Positions 37,771-46,425 of a stretch of DNA of 64,000 nucleotides are shown one piece after another (position 1 is the first letter of the stretch; every line of letters starts with the position of its first letter). Source of the DNA: Bacteroidota bacterium. GTDB taxonomy: Bacteria; Bacteroidota; Bacteroidia; Chitinophagales; Chitinophagaceae. Below the pieces are notes generated by a model that had not been told where the DNA came from, did no database searches, and worked only from the letters and a program-made list of their open reading frames with translations. The DNA lies in NCBI GenBank assembly GCA_013285915.1, contig JABDGS010000007.1, forward strand, positions 1 to 64,000, in the 5' to 3' direction. Made by a program: the position numbers and the translations under genes.

Positions 37771-39282
37771 ATGTTACAGGCAAAACACATCCTTTTGTTC
37801 GGGGCAGGCAAATCGGCAACGGCGTTAATAGCATATTTAAAGCAGGTATCTCTCGAAAATAACTGGCAGGTAACTGTAGCAGACAGTAACCTTATGGCGG
37901 TTCATGCAAAGGTTGGTGAACATCCCAATACAAAAGCCGTACAGCTAAATATTGAGACTGTTGACGACAGGCAAAAGCTGATACAGCAGGCCGATGTGGT
38001 AATATCCCTTTTACCACCCGCATTGCATTATATAGTTGCTCTTGATTGCCTGGCGTTTAATAAACACCTGCTTACAGCGTCATACATTGACGAAAAAATT
38101 AAAGCGCTTTCAACCGACATAAAAAATAAAGGCCTGCTGTTTTTATGCGAAATGGGCCTTGACCCCGGCATTGACCACATGAGTGCTATGCAATTGCTGC
38201 ACCGCATACAAAAAGATAATGGCATTGTTACTTCGTTCCTCTCCCACTGCGGCGGTCTTGTTGCGCCGGAAAGTGATGATAACCCGTGGCACTATAAAAT
38301 TAGCTGGAACCCCCGCAATGTTGTATTAGCAGGTAAAGCAGGCGCCACATTTAAGCAAAAAGGGCAACAGGTACACACAACTTACGAACAATTATTTGCA
38401 GCAAACCCCGTGGTTAACGTACCGGGCTTAGGCACACTGGTGTATTACCCTAACAGGGATTCGTTAAGTTATGCTTCTTTATACGGAATTGAAACAGCTT
38501 ATACTTTTATGCGTACCACATTACGGCACCCTGAATTTTGTACCGGGTGGAAAAATATTGTTGACCTTAAACTTACCGATGAAGAAAGGGTGTATGAAAC
38601 GGATGGAATGACCATTGCCGCTTTTTTTAAACTGCATTTTGAAAAACATGGCTTTGCCACCTGGCTAAATGATATGCTGGGCAGCCGCCTTAGCTATGCG
38701 CGCGAGATGATGGAAAAATTAATGGAATTGATGGAGGCAGAAGAACTTGAAGATGATGACCGGGAAGACGGGGATGATGACGAACAATTTATGATGGTGA
38801 ACGAAAAAGGCGATTTAAGTGTAATAGATGTTGAAGACGTGAAAGACAAAGCGGCAGAGACCGTTGCCAGTACCATGCACGAAGCTAACCTTAGCATGAA
38901 ACAATTGTTTTTTTTGGGGCTGGATGATGAACAGTTTATTGATAAGGGCTTGTGCAGTGCAGCAGATGTATTACAGCTTATAATAGAACGCAAACTCGCA
39001 TTGCTTGCTGCTGATAAGGATATGGTTGTAATGATGCATGAGATAGAATACGAAGCAGCGGGAGTTAAGCATGCCATTAAAAGCTCGCTGATCGTAAAAG
39101 GTGATGACAATGTACATACAGCGATGGCAAAAACTGTGGGCCTGCCATTAGGTATTGCGGCGAGGCTTATTGCAGAAGGCAGGATAACTGAAACGGGCTT
39201 ACATATACCCATTATCGCATCAATTTATGAACCTGTGCTGGAAGAACTAAAAAAGCAGGGTATAGTGTTTGAAGAGGAATAA
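37771..39282 (+). CDS. Saccharopine dehydrogenase family protein with acidic insertion
   Basis: 'HILLFGAGKSATALIAYL', 'MGLDPGIDHMSAMQLLHRI', 'HCGGLVAPESDDNPWHYKISWNPRNVVLAGKAGATF', 'GDDNVHTAMAKTVGLPLGIAA'. Confidence 0.92.
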   Translation: MLQAKHILLFGAGKSATALIAYLKQVSLENNWQVTVADSNLMAVHAKVGEHPNTKAVQLNIETVDDRQKLIQQADVVISLLPPALHYIVALDCLAFNKHLLTASYIDEKIKALSTDIKNKGLLFLCEMGLDPGIDHMSAMQLLHRIQKDNGIVTSFLSHCGGLVAPESDDNPWHYKISWNPRNVVLAGKAGATFKQKGQQVHTTYEQLFAANPVVNVPGLGTLVYYPNRDSLSYASLYGIETAYTFMRTTLRHPEFCTGWKNIVDLKLTDEERVYETDGMTIAAFFKLHFEKHGFATWLNDMLGSRLSYAREMMEKLMELMEAEELEDDDREDGDDDEQFMMVNEKGDLSVIDVEDVKDKAAETVASTMHEANLSMKQLFFLGLDDEQFIDKGLCSAADVLQLIIERKLALLAADKDMVVMMHEIEYEAAGVKHAIKSSLIVKGDDNVHTAMAKTVGLPLGIAARLIAEGRITETGLHIPIIASIYEPVLEELKKQGIVFEEE

Positions 39283-39310
39283 GCTTGCACAAAAAAAATC
39301 ATAACACAAT

Positions 39311-39634
39311 ATGTGGCATATAACTAAGGACAATGCACAGCGTGCCTTGCAACAGGCTGCTTCTCTCCCATTTATAAAGCTCATGGAACATGGCACCATG
39401 AGTATAGAATATTATGCGCCTGTATTAATTGATAAACAAACGCCACACAGGCAGGATGAATTATACATAATTGCAAAAGGCAGCGGTACCTTTTACCGGG
39501 GAGGAGAAAGAATACCGTTTGGTGAAAACGATGTTTTATTTGTGCCCGCAGGTATGGAACACCGGTTTGAAGGTTTTACGGTTGATTTTGCGACGTGGGT
39601 TATTTTTTATGGAGCTGATGGTGGCGAAAGTTAA
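39311..39634 (+). CDS. Cupin-domain protein
   Basis: 'HRQDELYIIAKGSGTFYRGGERIPFGENDVLFVPAGMEHRFEGF'. Confidence 0.9.
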   Translation: MWHITKDNAQRALQQAASLPFIKLMEHGTMSIEYYAPVLIDKQTPHRQDELYIIAKGSGTFYRGGERIPFGENDVLFVPAGMEHRFEGFTVDFATWVIFYGADGGES

Positions 39635-39715
39635 TATTCCACTGTTAAATACCCTTACGCGGGTATATGCGGAATTTTTATAGCACGATAGATTTGTTGA
39701 AATAATCTATCAGCT

Positions 39716-40345
39716 ATGAAAAAAATACTCTTCTTTACCCTTATTTCTTTTGCCTGTTGCACAGCCCGCGCACAATTTGGTATTACCGGCGGCCTTAATA
39801 TTGCCAAGTATGATTATGTTTCAGACCGTACCAATGTTCTCTCATTTAACACAGGCATATTTTACAGGTCAATAAAGAAAAAAGGTGTGCTGGCTGTGCA
39901 GCCTGCACTACTATATACCGGAAAAGGTGCTGTAAAATACCCGGAAATTGATGTTAACAACGACATATTAAAATATACCAACCACATTAACTATGCAGAA
40001 TTAAGCCTGCCTTTTATATTTAGCCTGCCAATTGATGATGAGGGAATTTTAAGATTTGAGTTTGGCGTTGGCCCTTATGCAGCTTATGCAGTACACGCAA
40101 CATATACAGCCGAAACTTATGAAGGAGACAAAACAACAGCCAATTATAAAATTGGCAGCACCAATACTGACGACTTTAAACCCTTTGATGCGGGGCTAAG
40201 CATAATGGGGTCAATGAAAATATCAAGCGTAGGCTTTACCCTTCAATACGATCTTGGTTTATCAAACGTAAACCCGGTTACAACAGCGCCACCCCTAAAA
40301 ATGCGCGCTTTAATGTTTAACATGTTTATATATTTTGGCAAGTAA
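39716..40345 (+). CDS. Outer-membrane beta-barrel (PorT-like) protein
   Basis: Signal peptide 'MKKILFFTLISFACCTARAQ'; 'FGITGGLNIAKYDYV' and alternating beta pattern. Confidence 0.8.
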   Translation: MKKILFFTLISFACCTARAQFGITGGLNIAKYDYVSDRTNVLSFNTGIFYRSIKKKGVLAVQPALLYTGKGAVKYPEIDVNNDILKYTNHINYAELSLPFIFSLPIDDEGILRFEFGVGPYAAYAVHATYTAETYEGDKTTANYKIGSTNTDDFKPFDAGLSIMGSMKISSVGFTLQYDLGLSNVNPVTTAPPLKMRALMFNMFIYFGK

Positions 40346-40371
40346 GGGTTAAAAACACTTTATGATAAATA

Positions 40372-40405
40372 AAAAGCCGCCCCGAAAATTTGAGGCGGCT
40401 TCTTA
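40372..40405. terminator. Hairpin terminator between convergent genes
   Basis: AAGCCGCC (40374-40381) ... GGCGGCTT (40394-40401) with flanking A/T tracts. Confidence 0.8.
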
Positions 40406-40423
40406 TTTATATCTAATATTTTT

Positions 40424-41338
40424 TTATCTGCGCTGCTGGGGTTGTGCCTGTGGGTTAGGCTGAGGTGGGGCATCTTTTACATCTGTAATTTCAACGTCAA
40501 ATACAAGGATCGAACCACCGGGTATTTGGCCATTGGGCTGAGGCCCATACCCTAAATCTGATGGAACAATTATTACGCCTTTGCCACCTTTGGCAAAATA
40601 AGGTAATGCTTCATCCCAACCCTGTATAACCCCATGCATACCTACACGAACAGGATAAGCGCCAACATGGCCCCTTGAACTATCCATGTTAGTATCAAAC
40701 ACCTGGCTTGTATTTATAAAGTACCCTTTATACAGTACCATAGCTACTTTTCCTGAATCGGCTTTTGGCCCGCTACCGCCATCCTGAACCACTACATAAG
40801 CACCATTTTTTGTTTTTTGGGCGTTGTAATGTTTTTTAGCAATATAATCTGTAATAGTAGTTCCTTCCTTTAGCTTTTGTTTTTGCTGCTCTTTGTTTAT
40901 GTCAGCCATTATTTCATCACGGGTAGTAAATGCTGCCAATATTTTCAAACGGCCTTTTATGAAATCACCTTTGGGAAAAATATCCAGTGGCAGGTTTATA
41001 TTGCGTTTTCTTAGTGTATCTGCGCTCAACGAAAATTCCACACTGTCACCAACACTGCATTTTGGCAATATTTCCATGTATGAATATGCTACACCTGCAC
41101 CCGTATCAATAGGGTTATATTGAGGCACTTTGCCAAAGCTTGAATTTAATACTGAATCTTTTCCTCTTCTTTTTACAATATATTCTATATCAAGTTTTAC
41201 AAATTTGGCAGTAGATAATTTAGCTCCTCCTTTTCCGGGGAATATCTTGTACACCAATCCTGATGGGGCTTTGTCGTAGTTTGCGTGGCAGGATGCAATT
41301 ATAGTAAGTGCCACAATTGCGATGATCGCTTTTTTCAT
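40424..41338 (-). CDS. FKBP-type peptidyl-prolyl cis-trans isomerase lipoprotein
   Basis: 'VAMVLYKGYFINTSQVFDTN', 'VIQGWDEALPYFAKGGKGVIIVPSDLGYGPQPNGQIPGGSILVFDVEI'. Confidence 0.93.
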   Translation of the reverse strand: MKKAIIAIVALTIIASCHANYDKAPSGLVYKIFPGKGGAKLSTAKFVKLDIEYIVKRRGKDSVLNSSFGKVPQYNPIDTGAGVAYSYMEILPKCSVGDSVEFSLSADTLRKRNINLPLDIFPKGDFIKGRLKILAAFTTRDEIMADINKEQQKQKLKEGTTITDYIAKKHYNAQKTKNGAYVVVQDGGSGPKADSGKVAMVLYKGYFINTSQVFDTNMDSSRGHVGAYPVRVGMHGVIQGWDEALPYFAKGGKGVIIVPSDLGYGPQPNGQIPGGSILVFDVEITDVKDAPPQPNPQAQPQQRR

Positions 41339-41344
41339 ATTTAT

Positions 41345-42385
41345 TTATTGTAATTGATTTTCGTATTGTTCCAAAACCGCCTTAAATTTTCTTACATTTT
41401 CTTCAATGCCATCGTTACTTCTGCCGCCGGCTGCGTTTTTATGGCCGCCACCTTCAAAGTTTGCGCGGGCAAATATATTAACATCAAAATCTCCTTTGCT
41501 TCTAAAGCTCCATTTTCTTTCTTCATCCCTGTCAATCAACAATGCCCCCAGTTTCATGCCGTCTATTGTAAGCAGGTAATTAACCAGGCCCTCGGTGTCC
41601 CCTGTTTTAATTTCATATTTAAGCAGGTCCCGCTTTGGTATAACCATCAGCGCTGTATTATATTCGTACAAAACTTCTAACCGGTTTAGCAAGGCGTTAC
41701 CTATAAAATGAAGCCGGTTTTCTGAAAGATTATCGTAAATGTTGTCGTGAATAATACTATGGTTTAGCCCGAGGTCTTTTAAATGCGCCACAGCCCTGTG
41801 CACAGATGCAGTGGTTGAAGTGAACCTGAATGAACCTGTGTCTGTCATTATACCAGTATAAATGCAGGTTGCCATATCAAGGTTAAGGTTGGCTGCATAA
41901 GGCGACTGTATAATAAAATCGTATACCATTTCGCAGGTTGAACTTTTTTCAACGTTGCTTATTCCGTAATCAAACGCGTCTTCCTGTGGCTGCTGATGAT
42001 GGTCTATCAGCACTTTTATACAGCCTGCACCTAAAAGTACGTGCTCCATATTTTTAGTGCGGTGCATTATATTAAAATCAAGGCAAAACAAAATATCAGC
42101 TTCTTTTACAAGCTGTTTTGCAAGGTCAGTTTTTTTATCAAAATCTATTACTTCGCTGCAGCCCGGCATCCAGTTTAAAAAAGTGGCCCAGTTTGTTGGG
42201 GAAATTACTTTTACATCGTGCCCGATAGATCTGAAAAAATGCAGCAATGCCAAAGAAGAACCCATTGCATCGCCATCGGGTTTTTGATGCGTTGTTATTA
42301 CAATCTTTTTCGCCTGGCCTAATAAAGGATAGATGCCCTGAACCTCTTGCATAGAATGGCGGCAAAATTGCTGTTTTAAAGCCAT
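41345..42385 (-). CDS. nrnA-like: DHH-family phosphoesterase (NrnA-like oligoribonuclease/pAp phosphatase)
   Basis: 'KIVITTHQKPDGDAMGSSLAL', 'VLIDHHQQP', 'DTGSFRFTSTT', 'GGGHKNAAGG'. Confidence 0.92.
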   Translation of the reverse strand: MALKQQFCRHSMQEVQGIYPLLGQAKKIVITTHQKPDGDAMGSSLALLHFFRSIGHDVKVISPTNWATFLNWMPGCSEVIDFDKKTDLAKQLVKEADILFCLDFNIMHRTKNMEHVLLGAGCIKVLIDHHQQPQEDAFDYGISNVEKSSTCEMVYDFIIQSPYAANLNLDMATCIYTGIMTDTGSFRFTSTTASVHRAVAHLKDLGLNHSIIHDNIYDNLSENRLHFIGNALLNRLEVLYEYNTALMVIPKRDLLKYEIKTGDTEGLVNYLLTIDGMKLGALLIDRDEERKWSFRSKGDFDVNIFARANFEGGGHKNAAGGRSNDGIEENVRKFKAVLEQYENQLQ

Positions 42386-42475
42386 AAACGCAAAACAAAT
42401 TGCATTTACCTGCTTATAATGCGGTTAAAATGGATAAAAGGTTACTGGATCCCGCCCAAAGTTTTACAATTACAG

Positions 42476-42573
42476 GGTAGGTAAACCCAAAATCCGTTAT
42501 CATTAAACACTGAAAAATATCAGCTCTTTCATTGAAACCACAGGCATTAACCTGCAAGTTGGGTTTACCTGCC
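42476..42573. repeat. 15-nt inverted repeat flanking 68 nt at the 3' end of the LRR gene
   Basis: GGTAGGTAAACCCAA (42476-42490) vs TTGGGTTTACCTGCC (42559-42573), one mismatch. Confidence 0.6.
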
Positions 42574-44307
42574 TTTTATCATTTGCACGCTTTGTTTGCG
42601 GCCATCTTTATCAGTAACCATAATAAAATAAGCCCCTTGTGCGTAGCTATGCACGTCAATAGCAAGCCTGTTTACGCCATTTGCTGCAACGCCACATATT
42701 TGCTTTAAGCGCCTGCCTTCTACATCGGCTATATCAATGCAATACGCACCCGCAGGGGCCGTAAACGACAGCGATACGCTGTTTTGCACCGGGTTTGGTA
42801 AAAGCTGCAGGCTAACTGCATCATCCGTAGTTTTTACGCTTATTATATTGCTGTAATTAACCTGCCCGTCCTTATCAATCATTTTAAGGCGGTAGTAGTT
42901 AGTGCCAGGCAATGGCGCATTATCAATAAACTTATATAAGTGTGCACCCTGGGTGTTTGCCGCCTCAATAGTGCCCAGCGCTTCGGGAGGCGTAAGCGGC
43001 ATAACGCGCTGCACTTCAAACGCTGATGTATTGTCTTCATCGGTTGTTTGCCATTGCAGGGCAACGCTGGCTTTGGCAAGCGTGCCGGTAAAGCTTAGCA
43101 AGCGCAGGGGCAAAGCGTCTACCGTTATTTTGGTGCTGTAGAGAAGAGCTTGATTGTTAGTATAATGATTTATTATGCTATCGTACACTTGCACTTCGTA
43201 TAAGCCGGGCTCAGTAAGCGCTAATATGGAATCTCCCTTTTTACTGGTGTAATAACCACCATTTTTATACCAGTTGTAAGTACATGCGCTCAATGTGCCG
43301 CCAGCCGTTATTGATAGTTGATTGCCTGTACGATGTAATGGTATCCCAGATTGCGGCATAAGGGTGTTGGGATAACTCTTTATTAGGCCCTCTATCTTTT
43401 CTAAGGTAAACGAGTTGCCTCCAAGCCCCAACAATGTATATTTGTGGTTTACAATCTCATCTGGTATGGGGCCTGACAACAAGTTGTTACCGGTAAGGTC
43501 AAGGCTGCTTAGCTTATGCAATCCAAGAGCCGCGGGCAAACTGCCGCTTAACTGATTATAGCCAAAATCGAGGTTATACAATACAGGTAGGCTTGCCAAT
43601 GCTTCTGGTATCGGGCCACTAAAGTAATTACTACGTGCATAAAACGAAATTAGCTTTGACAAATTGCCTAAAAAAGAAGGGACTTGGCCATTAAGCTGAT
43701 CTCCACTTAAATTTATGAATACTACCTGTGTAAGGTTGCCAATGGAAGACGGGATTGAGCCGCCCAAAGATTGGTTAAGCCCTAGGTCAAGCGTTTCAAG
43801 TTTCACAAGGTTACCCAAAGAATCAGGGATTTCACCATTAAGATGGTCGTCACTTAAATTCAACACTTCCAGTTGTTGAAGCCTGCCTAACGAAGCCGGT
43901 ATTGGCCCAGCGCTTAGCTTTTCATTGTAGGCCAGATTAAGTTCTTTTAACTGGCTTAAATCGCCAAACGAGGCAGAAAGCTTGTTCTTCAGTGAATTAC
44001 TGCCTAAGTTCAGCTTCGTTACACGCCCGGTACTATCCACAGTTACTCCATACCAGGTAGCTATGGAATGGCTTGTGAGCCAATTGTCATTGTGGCTCCA
44101 TCCCAGGCCGTTCATGTCATAGTATATACCCACAAGCGCCAGCGAATCCTGCGTATGCCCATCCTGGGCACTAACTGCCGTTGGCCCGACCAAGAGGCAG
44201 AGGCCCAAAAAAAGGGTTGAAATGTTTTTCATAGTTTTAAAATTAGTGGTGCAGTGCCGGTTAACGTAGGTTGTGTTAGCAATTTCTTTGATGTTAAGTA
44301 AGTACAC
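42565..44307 (-). CDS. Secreted plant-type leucine-rich repeat protein with T9SS C-terminal sorting domain
   Basis: 'IPASLGRLQQLEVLNLSDDHLNGEIPDSLGNL...' LRRs; C-terminal 'LQLLPNPVQNSVSLSFTAPAG...YAQGAYFIMVTDKDGRKQSVQMIKGR'. Likely start at MKNISTL (~44232). Confidence 0.88.
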   Translation of the reverse strand: MYLLNIKEIANTTYVNRHCTTNFKTMKNISTLFLGLCLLVGPTAVSAQDGHTQDSLALVGIYYDMNGLGWSHNDNWLTSHSIATWYGVTVDSTGRVTKLNLGSNSLKNKLSASFGDLSQLKELNLAYNEKLSAGPIPASLGRLQQLEVLNLSDDHLNGEIPDSLGNLVKLETLDLGLNQSLGGSIPSSIGNLTQVVFINLSGDQLNGQVPSFLGNLSKLISFYARSNYFSGPIPEALASLPVLYNLDFGYNQLSGSLPAALGLHKLSSLDLTGNNLLSGPIPDEIVNHKYTLLGLGGNSFTLEKIEGLIKSYPNTLMPQSGIPLHRTGNQLSITAGGTLSACTYNWYKNGGYYTSKKGDSILALTEPGLYEVQVYDSIINHYTNNQALLYSTKITVDALPLRLLSFTGTLAKASVALQWQTTDEDNTSAFEVQRVMPLTPPEALGTIEAANTQGAHLYKFIDNAPLPGTNYYRLKMIDKDGQVNYSNIISVKTTDDAVSLQLLPNPVQNSVSLSFTAPAGAYCIDIADVEGRRLKQICGVAANGVNRLAIDVHSYAQGAYFIMVTDKDGRKQSVQMIKGR

Positions 44308-44491
44308 TTAATAATATATGCTAAAATTAAACAATAATGGTTTTGCAATCCTGCATGAGTAAAAATTTAATTAACAGGCAGCCAAAACGCCGTTGCCTTA
44401 CTATTTGTAAATTTTTGCAGCACGCGCGTCGCCCATCCTTAAACCGCCAAAATTTGCGGCTGGTACGCATACAAATGTAAAAACCGACCCG

Positions 44492-44499
44492 TACCTTTG
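44492..44499 (+). promoter_or_regulatory. TAnnTTTG-type -7 element (TACCTTTG) for ndk
   Basis: TACCTTTGCGGCC upstream of the ATG at 44518. Confidence 0.6.
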
Positions 44500-44517
44500 C
44501 GGCCAATTAATTAAATT

Positions 44518-44934
44518 ATGAGCAACAGGACATTTACTATGGTAAAGCCAGACGCTACAGGCAAAGGCTATACAGGCGCCATTATTGACCAAATTATTAA
44601 AGGTGGTTTTAGCATTAAAGCAATGAAATGGACAAAACTAACAAAGGAACAGGCTGGTGAATTTTACGCTGTACATAAAGAAAGAGGTTTTTACGCCGAG
44701 CTGGTGGAATTTATGAGCAGCGGGCCAATAGTTGCCGCTATACTTGAAAAGGATAATGCCGTGGCTGATTTTAGAAAATTAATTGGCGCTACAAACCCGG
44801 CCAATGCCGAAGAAGGCACCATAAGAAAGAATTTTGCGGCATCAATTGGGGAAAACGCAGTGCACGGAAGTGACAGCGATGAAAATGCTGCAATTGAAGG
44901 GAATTTCTTCTTCTCGTTTCTTGAACGATTTTAA
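44518..44934 (+). CDS. ndk: Nucleoside-diphosphate kinase
   Basis: '[23 protein letters not shown]', '[20 protein letters not shown]'. Confidence 0.97.
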   Translation: MSNRTFTMVKPDATGKGYTGAIIDQIIKGGFSIKAMKWTKLTKEQAGEFYAVHKERGFYAELVEFMSSGPIVAAILEKDNAVADFRKLIGATNPANAEEGTIRKNFAASIGENAVHGSDSDENAAIEGNFFFSFLERF

Positions 44935-44956
44935 CAAATGAGGATATTATTTAACG

Positions 44957-44981
44957 CCCCGCCAAAAGCGGGGTTTTTTTT
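44957..44981 (+). terminator. Intrinsic terminator of ndk
   Basis: CCCCGC-CAAAA-GCGGGG-TTTTTTTT. Confidence 0.92.
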
Positions 44982-45115
44982 ACCCGTTTCCATAGGTGAT
45001 TGATATTGAATATTTAATGAGAAACCAGGTGTTTTATATTGCTTTTTAATGTGTTGCATACCAAAGGCAAAATGTTAAACTTTCAAATAAAATTCTGGCA
45101 TAATTTTTTCTATTA

Positions 45116-45186
45116 TATCTTTGTTTTTTAAGGGTTTAGGGTTGAAAAAAGGGCCAGTTATTCCTAACAGGCCCTATTTTTTTGTA
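45116..45186 (+). ncRNA. Candidate very short transcript: -7 element followed by terminator
   Basis: TATCTTTG (45116-45123), then AAAAAAGGGCC-A-GTTA-TTCC-TAAC-A-GGCCCTATTTTTTT with no ORF between. Confidence 0.3.
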
Positions 45187-45403
45187 CCTGGCACACAGCA
45201 ACGTGCTTTGGCTCAAAAGCTTATACTAAATATTATTCGTAAACGCGAGAGTTAACAGTCTCCAGATTGGCCATGAACACTGCCTTATTACAAATTAAGC
45301 AAGTGGATCTTTAATGACAATACAACGCTATAAAACTGAGGTTTTGCAAGTTGGGAATTGAAAGAAAATAAAGTAAAAGCGCTTTTAGCAAATTAGTAAG
45401 CCT

Positions 45404-46417
45404 CTAAGCATGGGACAATATATATTGGTTCTTCAGGCAAAGTCTTAACTCGCTTACGGCAAGGCTGCTGCCCATAAACACGGGGCAGGGCTGGTGTAAA
45501 TCTGCGGGCATTATATCAACAATTCGTTCGTAGCCATTAATAGCTTTGCCGCCGGCAACTTCCATTATAAAAGCGAACGGATTACATTCATACATAAGCC
45601 TCAATTTGCCACCTGGTTTGCTGTGCATAGCAGGGTATAAAAAAATACCACCTTTTATAAGCGTGCGGTGCACATCGGCAACCATACTGCCGGCATAACG
45701 CTGCGACATGCCTTTCTGCTGGCAGCGCACAATAAAATCCTGCACGCCCTGTTCAAACTGGCACCAGTAACCCTGGTTAACAGAATAAGTGTCTGTTTCT
45801 GACGGGCAATGTATATCAGGATGGCTTAAAGAAAACTCGCCAATAGCGGGGTCAAGTGTAAAGCCGTTCACCCCCCTCCTTGTGGCATAAACCATCATTG
45901 CAGATGAGCCGTAAATAATATACCCCGCTGCAACCTGGTTAACACCGGGCTGCAAAAAATCTTCAAGCGCGCAGGGTGAGCCTATGGATGTTTTACGGCG
46001 GTACACACCGAATATAGTACCTACGGCAGTATTTGTATCAATATTAGTGCTGCCGTCAAGTGGATCAAACATTACCACATACTTACTCTTGTTATTCATT
46101 ACATCATCAAAAACCTCAATGCCGTCCATTTCCTCACTGGCAATGCCCGCGCAGCTAAGCCCATTGCGTAAAACATTTCTCAACTGGTTTTGGGCAAAAG
46201 CGTCAAGCTGCTGCACAGTTTCGGCATGTATATTTTTATACCCGGCTGAGCCTAATATATCTGCCAGGCCAGCTTTGCTTACCTCGGCATAAATGCGTTT
46301 TGCCGCCAGGCCAATATCGCGCAGCAGGCTGCTTAACTCACCGGTAGCATTTGGAAACATTCGTAACTGCTGAATAGTAAATTCATCCAGCGTTAAATTT
46401 TTTTTATGTAAAGGCAT
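45404..46417 (-). CDS. fbp: Class 1 fructose-1,6-bisphosphatase
   Basis: 'VVMFDPLDGSTNIDTNTAVGTIFGVYR', 'YAGSMVADVHRTLIKGGIFLYPA', 'GKLRLMYECNPFAFIMEVAGG'. Confidence 0.96.
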   Translation of the reverse strand: MPLHKKNLTLDEFTIQQLRMFPNATGELSSLLRDIGLAAKRIYAEVSKAGLADILGSAGYKNIHAETVQQLDAFAQNQLRNVLRNGLSCAGIASEEMDGIEVFDDVMNNKSKYVVMFDPLDGSTNIDTNTAVGTIFGVYRRKTSIGSPCALEDFLQPGVNQVAAGYIIYGSSAMMVYATRRGVNGFTLDPAIGEFSLSHPDIHCPSETDTYSVNQGYWCQFEQGVQDFIVRCQQKGMSQRYAGSMVADVHRTLIKGGIFLYPAMHSKPGGKLRLMYECNPFAFIMEVAGGKAINGYERIVDIMPADLHQPCPVFMGSSLAVSELRLCLKNQYILSHA

Positions 46418-46425
46418 AGGAATAA

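Noticed and set aside
38694-39212. 172-aa minus-strand ORF (Ser/Ile-rich) inside the saccharopine dehydrogenase gene
   Set aside because: Antisense of an acidic and Glu/Asp/Met-rich coding stretch; the Ser-rich composition is the expected mirror image.
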